A DNA stretch of 8,422 nt from Candidatus Bathyarchaeota archaeon ex4484_135 (lineage in GTDB: Archaea > Thermoproteota > Bathyarchaeia > EX4484-135): assembly GCA_002255025.1 (NCBI GenBank), contig NJEJ01000040.1, positions 1 through 8,422 on the forward strand, in the 5' to 3' direction. The notes below the pieces were generated by a model, which had not been told where the DNA came from, searched no databases, and saw only the letters and a program-made list of their open reading frames with translations. This document shows, in pieces, positions 1 through 6,286 of this stretch. The translations under genes were made by a program, and so were the position numbers. Position 1 is the first letter of the stretch; each line of letters begins with the position of its first letter.

Positions 1-1179
1 GTCAAGGCCGGGGTCTACGTGGTGGCCCGCCTGCTGCCGATATTCTACATCGGATACCACGTCCTGGGCCTCCCTGAGGCCGGCTTGTTCTTCCTCCTGG
101 CCGCTTACCTGGGGGCCATAACGGCCTTCCTGGCGGCTGCCCAGGGGTGCGTGGCCTCGGAGCTGAAGAAGGCCCTCGCCTACTCCACCATGAGCCACCT
201 GGGCTACCTGATGATGGGCCTCGGCGTATCGGGCCTTCTGGCCGAGCCCGTGGCCTGCGAGGCAGCCGTTTTCTACCACGTGATAGCCCACGCCATCTCA
301 AAGTCGGCCTTGTTCATGATGGCTGGCATAGCCATCCACGCCACGGGCACCATCTACATGGAGGAGATGGGCGGTCTCAAGGACAGGATGCCCGCCACCT
401 GGGCCTCGTCTGTCCTGCTGGCCCTGGCCCTCATGGGCGTGCCACCCCTGAGCGGCTTCTGGGGGAAGGAAGCCATCATATCCTATGGCCTTGAGGCCCG
501 GCTCTGGGCCCCCTTCGCCCTGGCCATACTGACCGTGCCTTTAACGGCCTTCTACACGCTCAGGATGATAGGGATGGTCTTCCACGGAGAGCCAAGGCAC
601 GAGGGACACGGCCAGGGGGCCGAGCCCACCATGAAGGGTCCCCTGTTCCTCCTGGCCCTCGTAACGCTCGTGGTGAGCTTCACAGGCCCCGTTCTGAGCT
701 CCTTCCTGTCGGCGGAATTCCAGGTGGCCTTTGGGGCCTACACGGGCCTCGGCTCCCTGGCCACGGCTGGGATGGCCCATCGGGCCCCAATCCACCTGTC
801 CACCACGCTGCCCTCCATGGTCCTCCTCGCCCTGGCCGGGTGGGCGTCCTACGCCCTCTACGTCCGTGGCAGGCCCAGGCCCGAGGACCTGATGGCCAGT
901 AGGCCTTGGCTGGCGGGCCTCAGGAGGCTATTAAGGGCAAGGTTGGGCATAGACATGCTATACCATGCCGTATCCAGGGCCTTCCTGGCCCTGAGGGAAC
1001 CGACGGCCTCCTTTGAGGGCCTTATAGATGGCCTTCTGAACCTCGGGGTCCCGAGGGCCCTCAGGTCAATAGCATCTGCGGTGAGGAAGGTTCAGACGGG
1101 CCACCTGGGCTACAACATGGCCTACCTCACGGCCCTACTGGCCCTGGTGATGGCCCTGCTGGCCCTGGGGGTGGTATGA
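1..1179 (+). CDS. nuoL: NADH-quinone oxidoreductase (complex I) NuoL-type antiporter subunit, 3' part
   Basis: Proton-pumping membrane subunit of a complex I-like oxidoreductase. The frame is open from base 1, so the N-terminal part (roughly the first eight helices) lies outside the window; 392 residues are visible. The visible part begins with VKAGVY, the NuoL helix-8 motif with its lysine (window residue 2). It continues with the AYSTMSHLGY segment, the conserved histidine pair and lysine of the central helix (H93, H97, K101 in HVIAHAISK), and the helix-12 motif PPLSGFWGKE with K156. The His-rich loop after MVFHGEP and the C-terminal lateral-helix region ending near QTGHLGYNMAY are typical of NuoL/FpoL rather than of the shorter MrpD or NuoN. 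The stop codon overlaps the next gene start as ATGA, indicating translational coupling. An Fpo-type or hydrogenase-linked complex cannot be excluded without the other subunits. Confidence 0.92.
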   Translation, partial: VKAGVYVVARLLPIFYIGYHVLGLPEAGLFFLLAAYLGAITAFLAAAQGCVASELKKALAYSTMSHLGYLMMGLGVSGLLAEPVACEAAVFYHVIAHAISKSALFMMAGIAIHATGTIYMEEMGGLKDRMPATWASSVLLALALMGVPPLSGFWGKEAIISYGLEARLWAPFALAILTVPLTAFYTLRMIGMVFHGEPRHEGHGQGAEPTMKGPLFLLALVTLVVSFTGPVLSSFLSAEFQVAFGAYTGLGSLATAGMAHRAPIHLSTTLPSMVLLALAGWASYALYVRGRPRPEDLMASRPWLAGLRRLLRARLGIDMLYHAVSRAFLALREPTASFEGLIDGLLNLGVPRALRSIASAVRKVQTGHLGYNMAYLTALLALVMALLALGVV

Positions 1180-2672
1180 TGGTCCCGGTGCCGTGCCCGC
1201 TCCTCCAGGCCGTCCTGAGCCCCCTCCTGGCCTCGGCCCTGGCCCTTTCACTGGCGGGGAAGCTCAAATCGAGGGTCGGCTGGCTGGTGGGCCCCGTCCT
1301 GTCATACCAGGTCCTCCTGCTTGGCTTGGTAGGGCTTAGGGTGTGGCTTGAAGGCCCCATCCTTGAGCGCTACACGTGGGTCCCCGTGCCCTCCGTGGGG
1401 GTTGACCTCCTGGCCGATGGCCTTAGCGTGCCCGTTGCCCTGGCTATGGCCTTAATCTGCGCCTGCCTCGCCTTCTACTCCATCCGCTACATAGAATACC
1501 GTGTTGAGGCCATATACGTGCCTGAGGAGGCCACGAAGGGCCATTACTACGCTATCTACTACGGCCTCTACCCGCTCTTCTCGGCCGGGCTGGTGGGCAT
1601 AGCACTCTCGGGCAACCTCATAGTGATATGGTTCTTCATGGAGCTGCTGCTCATACCGTTCTACTTCATAATGGCCTACTTCGGCTACATAGACAGGCGC
1701 AGGATAGCGATGATGTGCTTCCTCTGGGGGACAGCGGCATCCGTGGTATTCATGGCTGGTGCCTTCACGGCCTACGCATGTGTGAAGAGCTTCTCCATAA
1801 GGGCCCTATCCGCCCTGGCTGGCCACAGGTATGCCTTCTTGGCCTGCGTCCTCATGGCCGTTGGCCTCCTCATAAAGATGGCCGCCTTCGGCTTCCACGT
1901 GTGGCTGCCCTGGGTCCACGCCGAGCACCCGACCTGCATAGCTGGCATTCTGGCCTGCTACGCCAACATAGGGGCCTACGTCATGGCCCGTGTGCTCGTC
2001 CTGGCCGTGCCAGAGGTCTTCCGGGCCCTGAGCACGCCCCTCATGATATGGGCCCTGATAACCATGGTCTACGGGGCAGCCCTGACGCTGGCCCAAGATG
2101 ATGTGAAGAGGCTTTGTGCTTGTTCCACCATAAGCCAGGTCGGCTACTCGCTCCTGGGCGTATCGAGCATGGTGCCCACGGCCGTCGCGGGCGGCATATT
2201 CTACATGGTCAGCCACCTGCTCGGCAAGGCCGTCTTGTTCTCGACCGCTGGCCTTCTCGTCTACGAAACGCATGAGAGGGACATAAGGCGTATGGGAGGC
2301 CTCGGCCGCTTCCTGCCTTTAACGGCCGTCCTATGGGCCAGCGGCTCCATGATATTGTCCGCCATACCGCCTTTCAGCGGCTTCCCAGCCGAGATGGTCA
2401 TGTTCTCCGGCATCTTCAGGTCGGCCATAGGGCACGCCATCAGGCTGGCCACGGCCATATGCGGCGTGCTGGCCACCGCCCTGACGGCTGCTTATACGTT
2501 CTGGCCCCTGAAACGCATCTTCATGGGCCAGGTCAGGACCAATCCGTCCTCGGGGGCCGTTAGAGAAGCACCACCTTCTATGCTGGTCCCGCTCTTCATC
2601 TTGGCCCTGGCATCTGCTGCCTTAGGCATATGTCCGAGGCTGGTGATGGAGTTCCTCTCGTCCATATTCTAG
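1176..2672 (+). CDS. nuoM: Complex I NuoM-type antiporter subunit
   Basis: Second antiporter-like, proton-translocating subunit of the same membrane complex; 498 residues, the usual NuoM size, with about 14 hydrophobic helices. Seen: the helix-5 glutamate E156 in FFMELLLIP, the helix-7 lysine K234 in LLIKMAAF followed by FHVWLPWVHAEHPT, the LAQDDVKRL and STISQVGYSLLG segments, SHLLGKAVLF with K351, and the helix-12 acidic residue E406 in PPFSGFPAEM. Odd: where NuoM proteins normally have a lysine in broken helix 8 (LLKxxxY), this protein has N264 in CYANIGAY. Two ATG codons stand in tandem at 1176 and 1179. The first overlaps the upstream stop, while the second sits better behind the GGGGGTGG stretch at 1168-1175. 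The 3' end shares a CTAG with the opposing gene. It could instead be annotated as a generic proton antiporter (MrpD-like) subunit, but its pairing with NuoL favours NuoM. Confidence 0.87.
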   Translation: MMVPVPCPLLQAVLSPLLASALALSLAGKLKSRVGWLVGPVLSYQVLLLGLVGLRVWLEGPILERYTWVPVPSVGVDLLADGLSVPVALAMALICACLAFYSIRYIEYRVEAIYVPEEATKGHYYAIYYGLYPLFSAGLVGIALSGNLIVIWFFMELLLIPFYFIMAYFGYIDRRRIAMMCFLWGTAASVVFMAGAFTAYACVKSFSIRALSALAGHRYAFLACVLMAVGLLIKMAAFGFHVWLPWVHAEHPTCIAGILACYANIGAYVMARVLVLAVPEVFRALSTPLMIWALITMVYGAALTLAQDDVKRLCACSTISQVGYSLLGVSSMVPTAVAGGIFYMVSHLLGKAVLFSTAGLLVYETHERDIRRMGGLGRFLPLTAVLWASGSMILSAIPPFSGFPAEMVMFSGIFRSAIGHAIRLATAICGVLATALTAAYTFWPLKRIFMGQVRTNPSSGAVREAPPSMLVPLFILALASAALGICPRLVMEFLSSIF

Positions 2673-3502
2673 ATGCCGGACCGCCTCAGCTGGCCCACCG
2701 TCCCGAGGAAGGTCCCGTCGAGCATGTAGACTTCGGCACCGGCCAGGTCGACCGACCTAGACCTCAGGACCGGCCCTATGAGGCTCTCATCACTGGCCCT
2801 CGGCCTGTTTATGGCCTGGCCGCCAAGGAACTCGTTGAAGGAAGGCATGACAATGAGCTTCCCGGCCTTCACATCGCTTAGCTCGCCAGCCCTGGCCTTG
2901 CCCCTCCTGACCATTTCCTCGGCCAGGGAAGGGCCATCGCAATCCATGAGGAGCCAGACTCGGGAACTCGTCCTGAAGTAAGGGCCTTCTCTGAACACCA
3001 CGACCGGGTGCACGTGGCCCGTTATGAGCCATTTGCAGGCCAGGAGTTCTGGGCTGGGCCAGGCATGGCCATGGAAGAGGCCGAAGAAGCCCCACAGGGC
3101 TATGCCGCCGGAGCTCAGCATTTCCACGCCGTCGGGCAAGAGAGCTTCTAAGCGTCCATCGTGGTTTCCGGGCACGACCGCTATTTCATCCACGAACTTC
3201 TTCAGCTCCTCGAAGAAAGCCGGTATCTCGGCCCACTCTTCTGCCTCAGCACCAGCTACTGTGTGCTTGACATCGCCGAGGAATATGAGCTTCTGGGGCC
3301 CGTAGGCCCTCACGATGCTTTTTATCCGCTTCAGCATTTTTCCTACCTGCGAGGGTATGTGGAAGCCCTTGCTGGCCAAGGTGGATTCCCAGCCTATGTG
3401 TAGGTCAGCAAGCACGAGGACCCTCTGGCCCGGCTTGGCGAGCAAGAGGGCTGCCTGATCCCTCACGGCGTTGAGGCCTGGCCCTAGCCTGAGCAGCTCC
3501 AT
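2669..3502 (-). CDS. Calcineurin-like metallophosphoesterase (COG1407 type)
   Basis: Predicted two-metal phosphoesterase or nuclease, 277 residues from the chosen ATG. The five family motifs are in order: DLHIG (D33, H35), GDVKH (D77, H80), GNHD (N113, H114), FHGH (H146) and GHVHP (H163, H165). The later segment MPSFNEFLGGQAIN is typical of the archaeal COG1407 branch, whose bacterial relatives include the ligase-associated PdeM-type enzymes. Substrate is unknown. Start choice: an in-frame GTG at 3526 would add eight residues, but the only TATA box (3531-3538) predicts a transcript start near 3508, downstream of that GTG. This leaves the ATG at 3502 with a leader of about five bases. The gene converges on the complex I operon and is divergent from the FAD dehydrogenase, with which it shares the TATA box. 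All metal ligands look intact. Confidence 0.87.
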   Translation of the reverse strand: MELLRLGPGLNAVRDQAALLLAKPGQRVLVLADLHIGWESTLASKGFHIPSQVGKMLKRIKSIVRAYGPQKLIFLGDVKHTVAGAEAEEWAEIPAFFEELKKFVDEIAVVPGNHDGRLEALLPDGVEMLSSGGIALWGFFGLFHGHAWPSPELLACKWLITGHVHPVVVFREGPYFRTSSRVWLLMDCDGPSLAEEMVRRGKARAGELSDVKAGKLIVMPSFNEFLGGQAINRPRASDESLIGPVLRSRSVDLAGAEVYMLDGTFLGTVGQLRRSGI

Positions 3503-3530
3503 GGCCTCACGGACAGAATGGACCACCCTT

Positions 3531-3538
3531 CTTAAATA
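3531..3538. promoter_or_regulatory. Shared TATA box for divergent genes
   Basis: CTTAAATA on the plus strand reads TATTTAAG on the minus strand. Its centre is about 28 bp before the ATG of the FAD dehydrogenase at 3563 and about 32 bp before the ATG of the phosphoesterase at 3502. Both distances fit archaeal TATA boxes serving leaderless or nearly leaderless mRNAs. No other AT-rich element is visible in the 60-bp gap, so one box seems to serve both directions. Confidence 0.6.
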
Positions 3539-3562
3539 GGGCCTCGGCCAAATGGTGCCGTC

Positions 3563-4954
3563 ATGGAGGCCGGTAAGTTCGACGTAGTGATAGTGGGGGC
3601 TGGCCCAGCTGGCCTCTTCACGGCCCTAGGCCTGGTGGAGAGGGGAGGACTTGAGGTAGCCATCTTAGACAAAGGGCCCGATATAGGGGAACGCCATTGC
3701 CCAGCCATGGAAGGCGGTTCCTGCGTCAGGTGCCGGGTCTGCTCCCTCCTTTCCGGCTGGGGAGGGGCAGGTGCCTTCAGCGATGGCAAGCTGACCTACT
3801 CGCCCGATGTAGGCGGTTGGCTCTCGGGCCTCGTGGGCCGGGAGAAGCTCGTGGAGCTCATGGGGAGGGTGGACGAGATCTACCTGCGTTTCGGTGCCCC
3901 TAGGAAGCTCTACGGGGCAGATGAAGAGAAGGTAGCCGATATAGCTAGCAGGGCCGCTAGAGCTGGCCTCAAGCTCGTGCCGCAGAAGGTAAGGCACCTC
4001 GGGACGGACAGCTGCCTCCGGGTCCTGAGGGCCATCAGGGCCTACCTGGGCCAGAGGACGGAGGTCAAAATGAGGACAGAGGTCTCGGAAGTCCTAGTCA
4101 AGAACGGGCGTGTTGAGGGCGTCAAGACGGCCGATGGCCAGGTCATGAAGGCCAGGTACGTGGTCCTAGCACCGGGCAGGGGTGGTGCCAGCTGGCTGAA
4201 GGAAGTGGCGTCTTCGCTCGGCCTCAAGACAGCCACCAACCCAGTCGACGTGGGCCTCAGGGTCGAGGTCCCGAGCGTGGTAGCAGAAGGGCTGACCGAT
4301 GTCCTCTACGAGCCCAAGCTCGTCTACTACTCTAGGAGGTTCGACGACAAGGTCAGGACGTTTTGCGTAGCCCCACACGGCTACGTGATAACGGAGTATT
4401 ACGACGGCATCATAACCGTGAACGGCCAGAGTTTCTCGGACCGGGAGAAGTGGACAGAGAACACGAACTTCGCTATACTGGTCAGTGCTGCCTTCACGGA
4501 GCCCTTCGAGGACCCGATAGCGTACGGCAAGCACTTGGCCTCCCTGACGAACCTCATCTCCGGCAGCGTCTTGGTCCAGAGGCTGGGCGACCTGCTTAGA
4601 GGCCGTAGGTCGACGCCCGAGCGTATCGCCAGGAGCCTCGTCAAGCCAACCCTGCCTTCTGCGACGCCCGGCGACCTAGCCTTCGTCATGCCTTACAGGT
4701 TCCTCATGGACATACTCGAGATGCTCAAGGCCCTAGACGCCATCATGCCCGGCGTCTACGAGAGACACACGCTCCTCTACGGTGCCGAGGTGAAGTTCTA
4801 CTCGCTTAAGGTCGAGGTTGACGAGCACCTCGAGACGCCCATTAAGGGCCTCTTCGCGGCCGGGGATGGAGCTGGCCTCACCAGAGGGCTCGTCCAGGCC
4901 AGCATATCGGGCCTCCTGGTGGCCGAGGAGATAGCGAGGAGGGAGGGTGCTTGA
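3563..4954 (+). CDS. FAD-dependent dehydrogenase, COG2509 family
   Basis: Predicted soluble flavoprotein of 463 residues. The N-terminal Rossmann motif GAGPAG (G12, G14, G17) follows FDVVIV and binds the ADP part of FAD. The C-terminal GLFAAGDGAGLTRG (around residues 429-442) is the second FAD-binding signature, ending in the usual QASISG. Between them lie a cysteine cluster (C46, C54, C57, C60, in CxxCxxC spacing) and the GGAGAFSDGK segment, both typical of COG2509 proteins. The cysteines may bind a metal or cluster, which is an inference. The reaction and electron partner of this family are not established. The start is supported by a TATA box 28 bp upstream (3531-3538), implying a leaderless mRNA. 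The next gene follows after 59 bp with its own promoter, so co-transcription is not required. Confidence 0.9.
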   Translation: MEAGKFDVVIVGAGPAGLFTALGLVERGGLEVAILDKGPDIGERHCPAMEGGSCVRCRVCSLLSGWGGAGAFSDGKLTYSPDVGGWLSGLVGREKLVELMGRVDEIYLRFGAPRKLYGADEEKVADIASRAARAGLKLVPQKVRHLGTDSCLRVLRAIRAYLGQRTEVKMRTEVSEVLVKNGRVEGVKTADGQVMKARYVVLAPGRGGASWLKEVASSLGLKTATNPVDVGLRVEVPSVVAEGLTDVLYEPKLVYYSRRFDDKVRTFCVAPHGYVITEYYDGIITVNGQSFSDREKWTENTNFAILVSAAFTEPFEDPIAYGKHLASLTNLISGSVLVQRLGDLLRGRRSTPERIARSLVKPTLPSATPGDLAFVMPYRFLMDILEMLKALDAIMPGVYERHTLLYGAEVKFYSLKVEVDEHLETPIKGLFAAGDGAGLTRGLVQASISGLLVAEEIARREGA

Positions 4955-4983
4955 GCTGTCCTAAGGCCCTCCTCCTCATTAAG

Positions 4984-4991
4984 GTTTTTAT
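4984..4991 (+). promoter_or_regulatory. TATA box of the V4R gene
   Basis: GTTTTTAT is centred about 27 bp before the ATG at 5014, predicting a leaderless transcript that begins at or next to the start codon. It is the only AT-rich element in the 59-bp intergenic gap. Confidence 0.65.
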
Positions 4992-5013
4992 CCTCACGAG
5001 GATGTAGCCTCTA

Positions 5014-5553
5014 ATGGTGATGGGATTGGCCCTGGAGGAACTGCTGGCCAAGCTGAAATTAGATGATAAGGGCAGGTTGGTCCTTGGCGATGTCCCGATG
5101 ATATTGACCTCCAGGGACTTCTTAGTGAACCTCCAGAAGACAGCTGAGGAAGTCTTAGGCCCCATGGGGACGGCAGCCCTCTTTTACAGGGCTGGTTTCA
5201 CGGCTGCCTATAAGTTGGCCGAGGCACAAGCAAAGCTATTTAACCTCAAGGGTTTTGCGGTCTTGGAGAAGTACCTGGAACTCGCCAGCCTCGAGGGCTG
5301 GTGGGGGAAATGTGAGATAATCGAGCGGTCTGAAGAGCCCCTTAAGGTCGTGGTGAGGTTCTACAACTCCATAGCCGAGGAATGGGGGAACGTTGGGCGG
5401 CCCGTCTGCCACCTCTGGCGTGGTGCTCTAGCTGGCATCTTGAAGTACATAGCTGACTCCACGGGCAAGGAAATAGAGGTCAAGGTCCAGGAAACGGCCT
5501 GCATGGCCGAGGGAGATCCCTACTGCGAGATGGTAGCTGAAGAGGCCAGGTAA
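5014..5553 (+). CDS. V4R (4-vinyl reductase) domain protein
   Basis: Small soluble protein of 179 residues, essentially one V4R domain after a short N-terminal stretch. V4R domains occur alone in archaea and also in bacteriochlorophyll-pathway BchJ and in the sensor part of XylR/DmpR regulators, where they bind small hydrophobic ligands. Seen: the helix region GFTAAYKLAEAQAK (residues 61-74), VCHLWRGALAGILKYI (131-146), and the family-typical C-terminal cysteine pair in ETACMAEGDPYCEM (C163, C171). C100 and C132 are further cysteines that could join a metal or cofactor site, which is an inference. There is no DNA-binding domain, so a ligand-binding or sensor role is more likely than direct transcription control. 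The ATG at 5014 is preferred over the one at 5020 because it coincides with the predicted transcription start. Confidence 0.88.
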   Translation: MVMGLALEELLAKLKLDDKGRLVLGDVPMILTSRDFLVNLQKTAEEVLGPMGTAALFYRAGFTAAYKLAEAQAKLFNLKGFAVLEKYLELASLEGWWGKCEIIERSEEPLKVVVRFYNSIAEEWGNVGRPVCHLWRGALAGILKYIADSTGKEIEVKVQETACMAEGDPYCEMVAEEAR

Positions 5554-5565
5554 GCCTAGGTCGTG

Positions 5566-5573
5566 TTAATAAG
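5566..5573 (+). promoter_or_regulatory. TATA box of the structured RNA
   Basis: TTAATAAG is centred about 27 bp before position 5596, which is the first base of the 13-bp closing stem of the RNA candidate. No protein start lies downstream on this strand, so the box points to a non-coding transcript. Confidence 0.55.
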
Positions 5574-5595
5574 GGCCGAGGTTTCTCCAGAAAAC

Positions 5596-5809
5596 GGGGG
5601 CGACCCAGGGGCGGGGCCCGCACGGACGGAGCCAGGCGAAGGGGCGAGGCCCTTAGATGAGCCCTGGCTTACCCAGGTGCGGGACAGGCTTCACACCCCG
5701 CCCCAGCCTGAAAGCCCCGGGTGAGAGAGCTCGGCCGAGTGGGGCGAGATGGCCCCCCGCTGAGGCCGGGTGTTAGTCGATCGGGGTACAGGCCTGCTGG
5801 GTCGCCCCC
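5596..5809 (+). ncRNA. Unidentified structured RNA, about 214 nt, three-way junction
   Basis: The ends 5596-5608 and 5797-5809 are perfectly complementary over 13 bp (P1). By hand the interior folds without crossing pairs into two arms. Arm one: P2 5609-5616/5696-5703 (8 bp), P3 5617-5623/5677-5683 (7 bp), then 5630-5636/5663-5669 and 5639-5643/5650-5654. Arm two: 5706-5710/5789-5793, 5714-5719/5782-5787, 5730-5736/5764-5770 and 5738-5744/5755-5761, with a few G-U pairs and a possible tandem G-A at the last joint. P1, P2 and P3 are contiguous on the 5' strand. About 130 of 214 bases pair. The TATA box at 5566-5573 places the transcript start at 5596. I see no SRP helix-8 motif (GGAAGG..AGCAG), no canonical RNase P GAGGAAAGTCC or ACAGAA elements, and no tRNA or 5S features. 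Identity is unknown; a divergent or reduced RNase P RNA, or a mobile inverted-repeat element, remains possible. No poly-T terminator is visible. Confidence 0.65.
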
Positions 5810-5817
5810 TAAACCTG

Positions 5818-6285
5818 CTACTGATAGTAAGTCCCGTAGCCCTCGTAGTATTCGGTGTACTCGGCCGGGACCTCCTTCCTCGCCCTCAATCCTCTTAGCT
5901 TCGAGGCTAGGTAGCCAGCTAAGCCGCCTGCTATGGCTCCTCCTACGGCGAAGGGCACTAGACCAAGGCCCGTGAAGGCCGTCATCAAGTCCGCTAGAAA
6001 GGCCCAGGTCAAAACCCTGAAGCCCACTTTGAAGGCAGCCAGGAGGACCGGTACCAGGGCTCTTGTCGGCAGGAGGAAGTAGCCCGTGATAGCACCCGAT
6101 ATACAGCCCCTGACCGTCCCCCTAGAGGCCAGACCAGCCGTCAAGGCCCCGACCAAGAGGGCCACGAAGGGCATCATGACCTCTCCGCCCACCAGCGACG
6201 GATCTACCTCGAACATGAAGAAGCCTGACGCCAAGCCCAGCACGATGCTGAGGAGGACGCCCGCGATAGCCGACAGGACGCCCAC
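5818..6285 (-). CDS. Small multi-pass membrane protein with tyrosine-rich tail
   Basis: 155 residues, not recognised as a named family. About four hydrophobic segments are visible (roughly residues 4-24, 36-53, 60-85 and 103-128), rich in Gly and Ala, followed by a basic stretch (KLRGLRARK) and a tail ending EYTEYYEGYGTYYQ with six tyrosines in the last 13 residues. The basic stretch suggests the C-terminus is cytoplasmic by the positive-inside rule. The GTG start at 6285 lies one base after the upstream stop codon and is preceded by a strong Shine-Dalgarno sequence, GGAGGTG at 6293-6299, with a 7-base spacer. It is therefore the second gene of an operon with the secreted protein 6287-7375. 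The stop codon lies 9 bp from the 3' end of the convergent structured RNA. It may resemble other small glycine-rich archaeal DUF membrane proteins, but no function can be assigned. Confidence 0.82.
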   Translation of the reverse strand: MGVLSAIAGVLLSIVLGLASGFFMFEVDPSLVGGEVMMPFVALLVGALTAGLASRGTVRGCISGAITGYFLLPTRALVPVLLAAFKVGFRVLTWAFLADLMTAFTGLGLVPFAVGGAIAGGLAGYLASKLRGLRARKEVPAEYTEYYEGYGTYYQ

Positions 6286-6286
6286 C

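Noticed and set aside
1806..2273. Long antisense open frame (155 codons) within nuoM
   Set aside because: It is opposite a well-conserved antiporter coding region and has no promoter, ribosome site or recognisable protein features.
5596..5809. SRP (7S) RNA
   Set aside because: No helix-8 GGAAGG..AGCAG motif and no GNAR helix-6 pattern on either strand; also shorter than archaeal SRP RNAs of about 300 nt.
5591..5814. Small transposon-like element (13-bp terminal inverted repeats with AAAC on both sides)
   Set aside because: The AAAC flanks are offset by one base on the right, so they are not a clean target duplication, and the nested internal helices plus the spaced TATA box fit an RNA gene better. 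Genome copy number would decide.
5721..5975. Plus-strand open frame of 84 codons starting inside the structured RNA
   Set aside because: It runs through half of the RNA fold and into the antisense of the small membrane protein; composition is biased to Arg, Pro and Ser as expected for a G+C-rich shadow frame.
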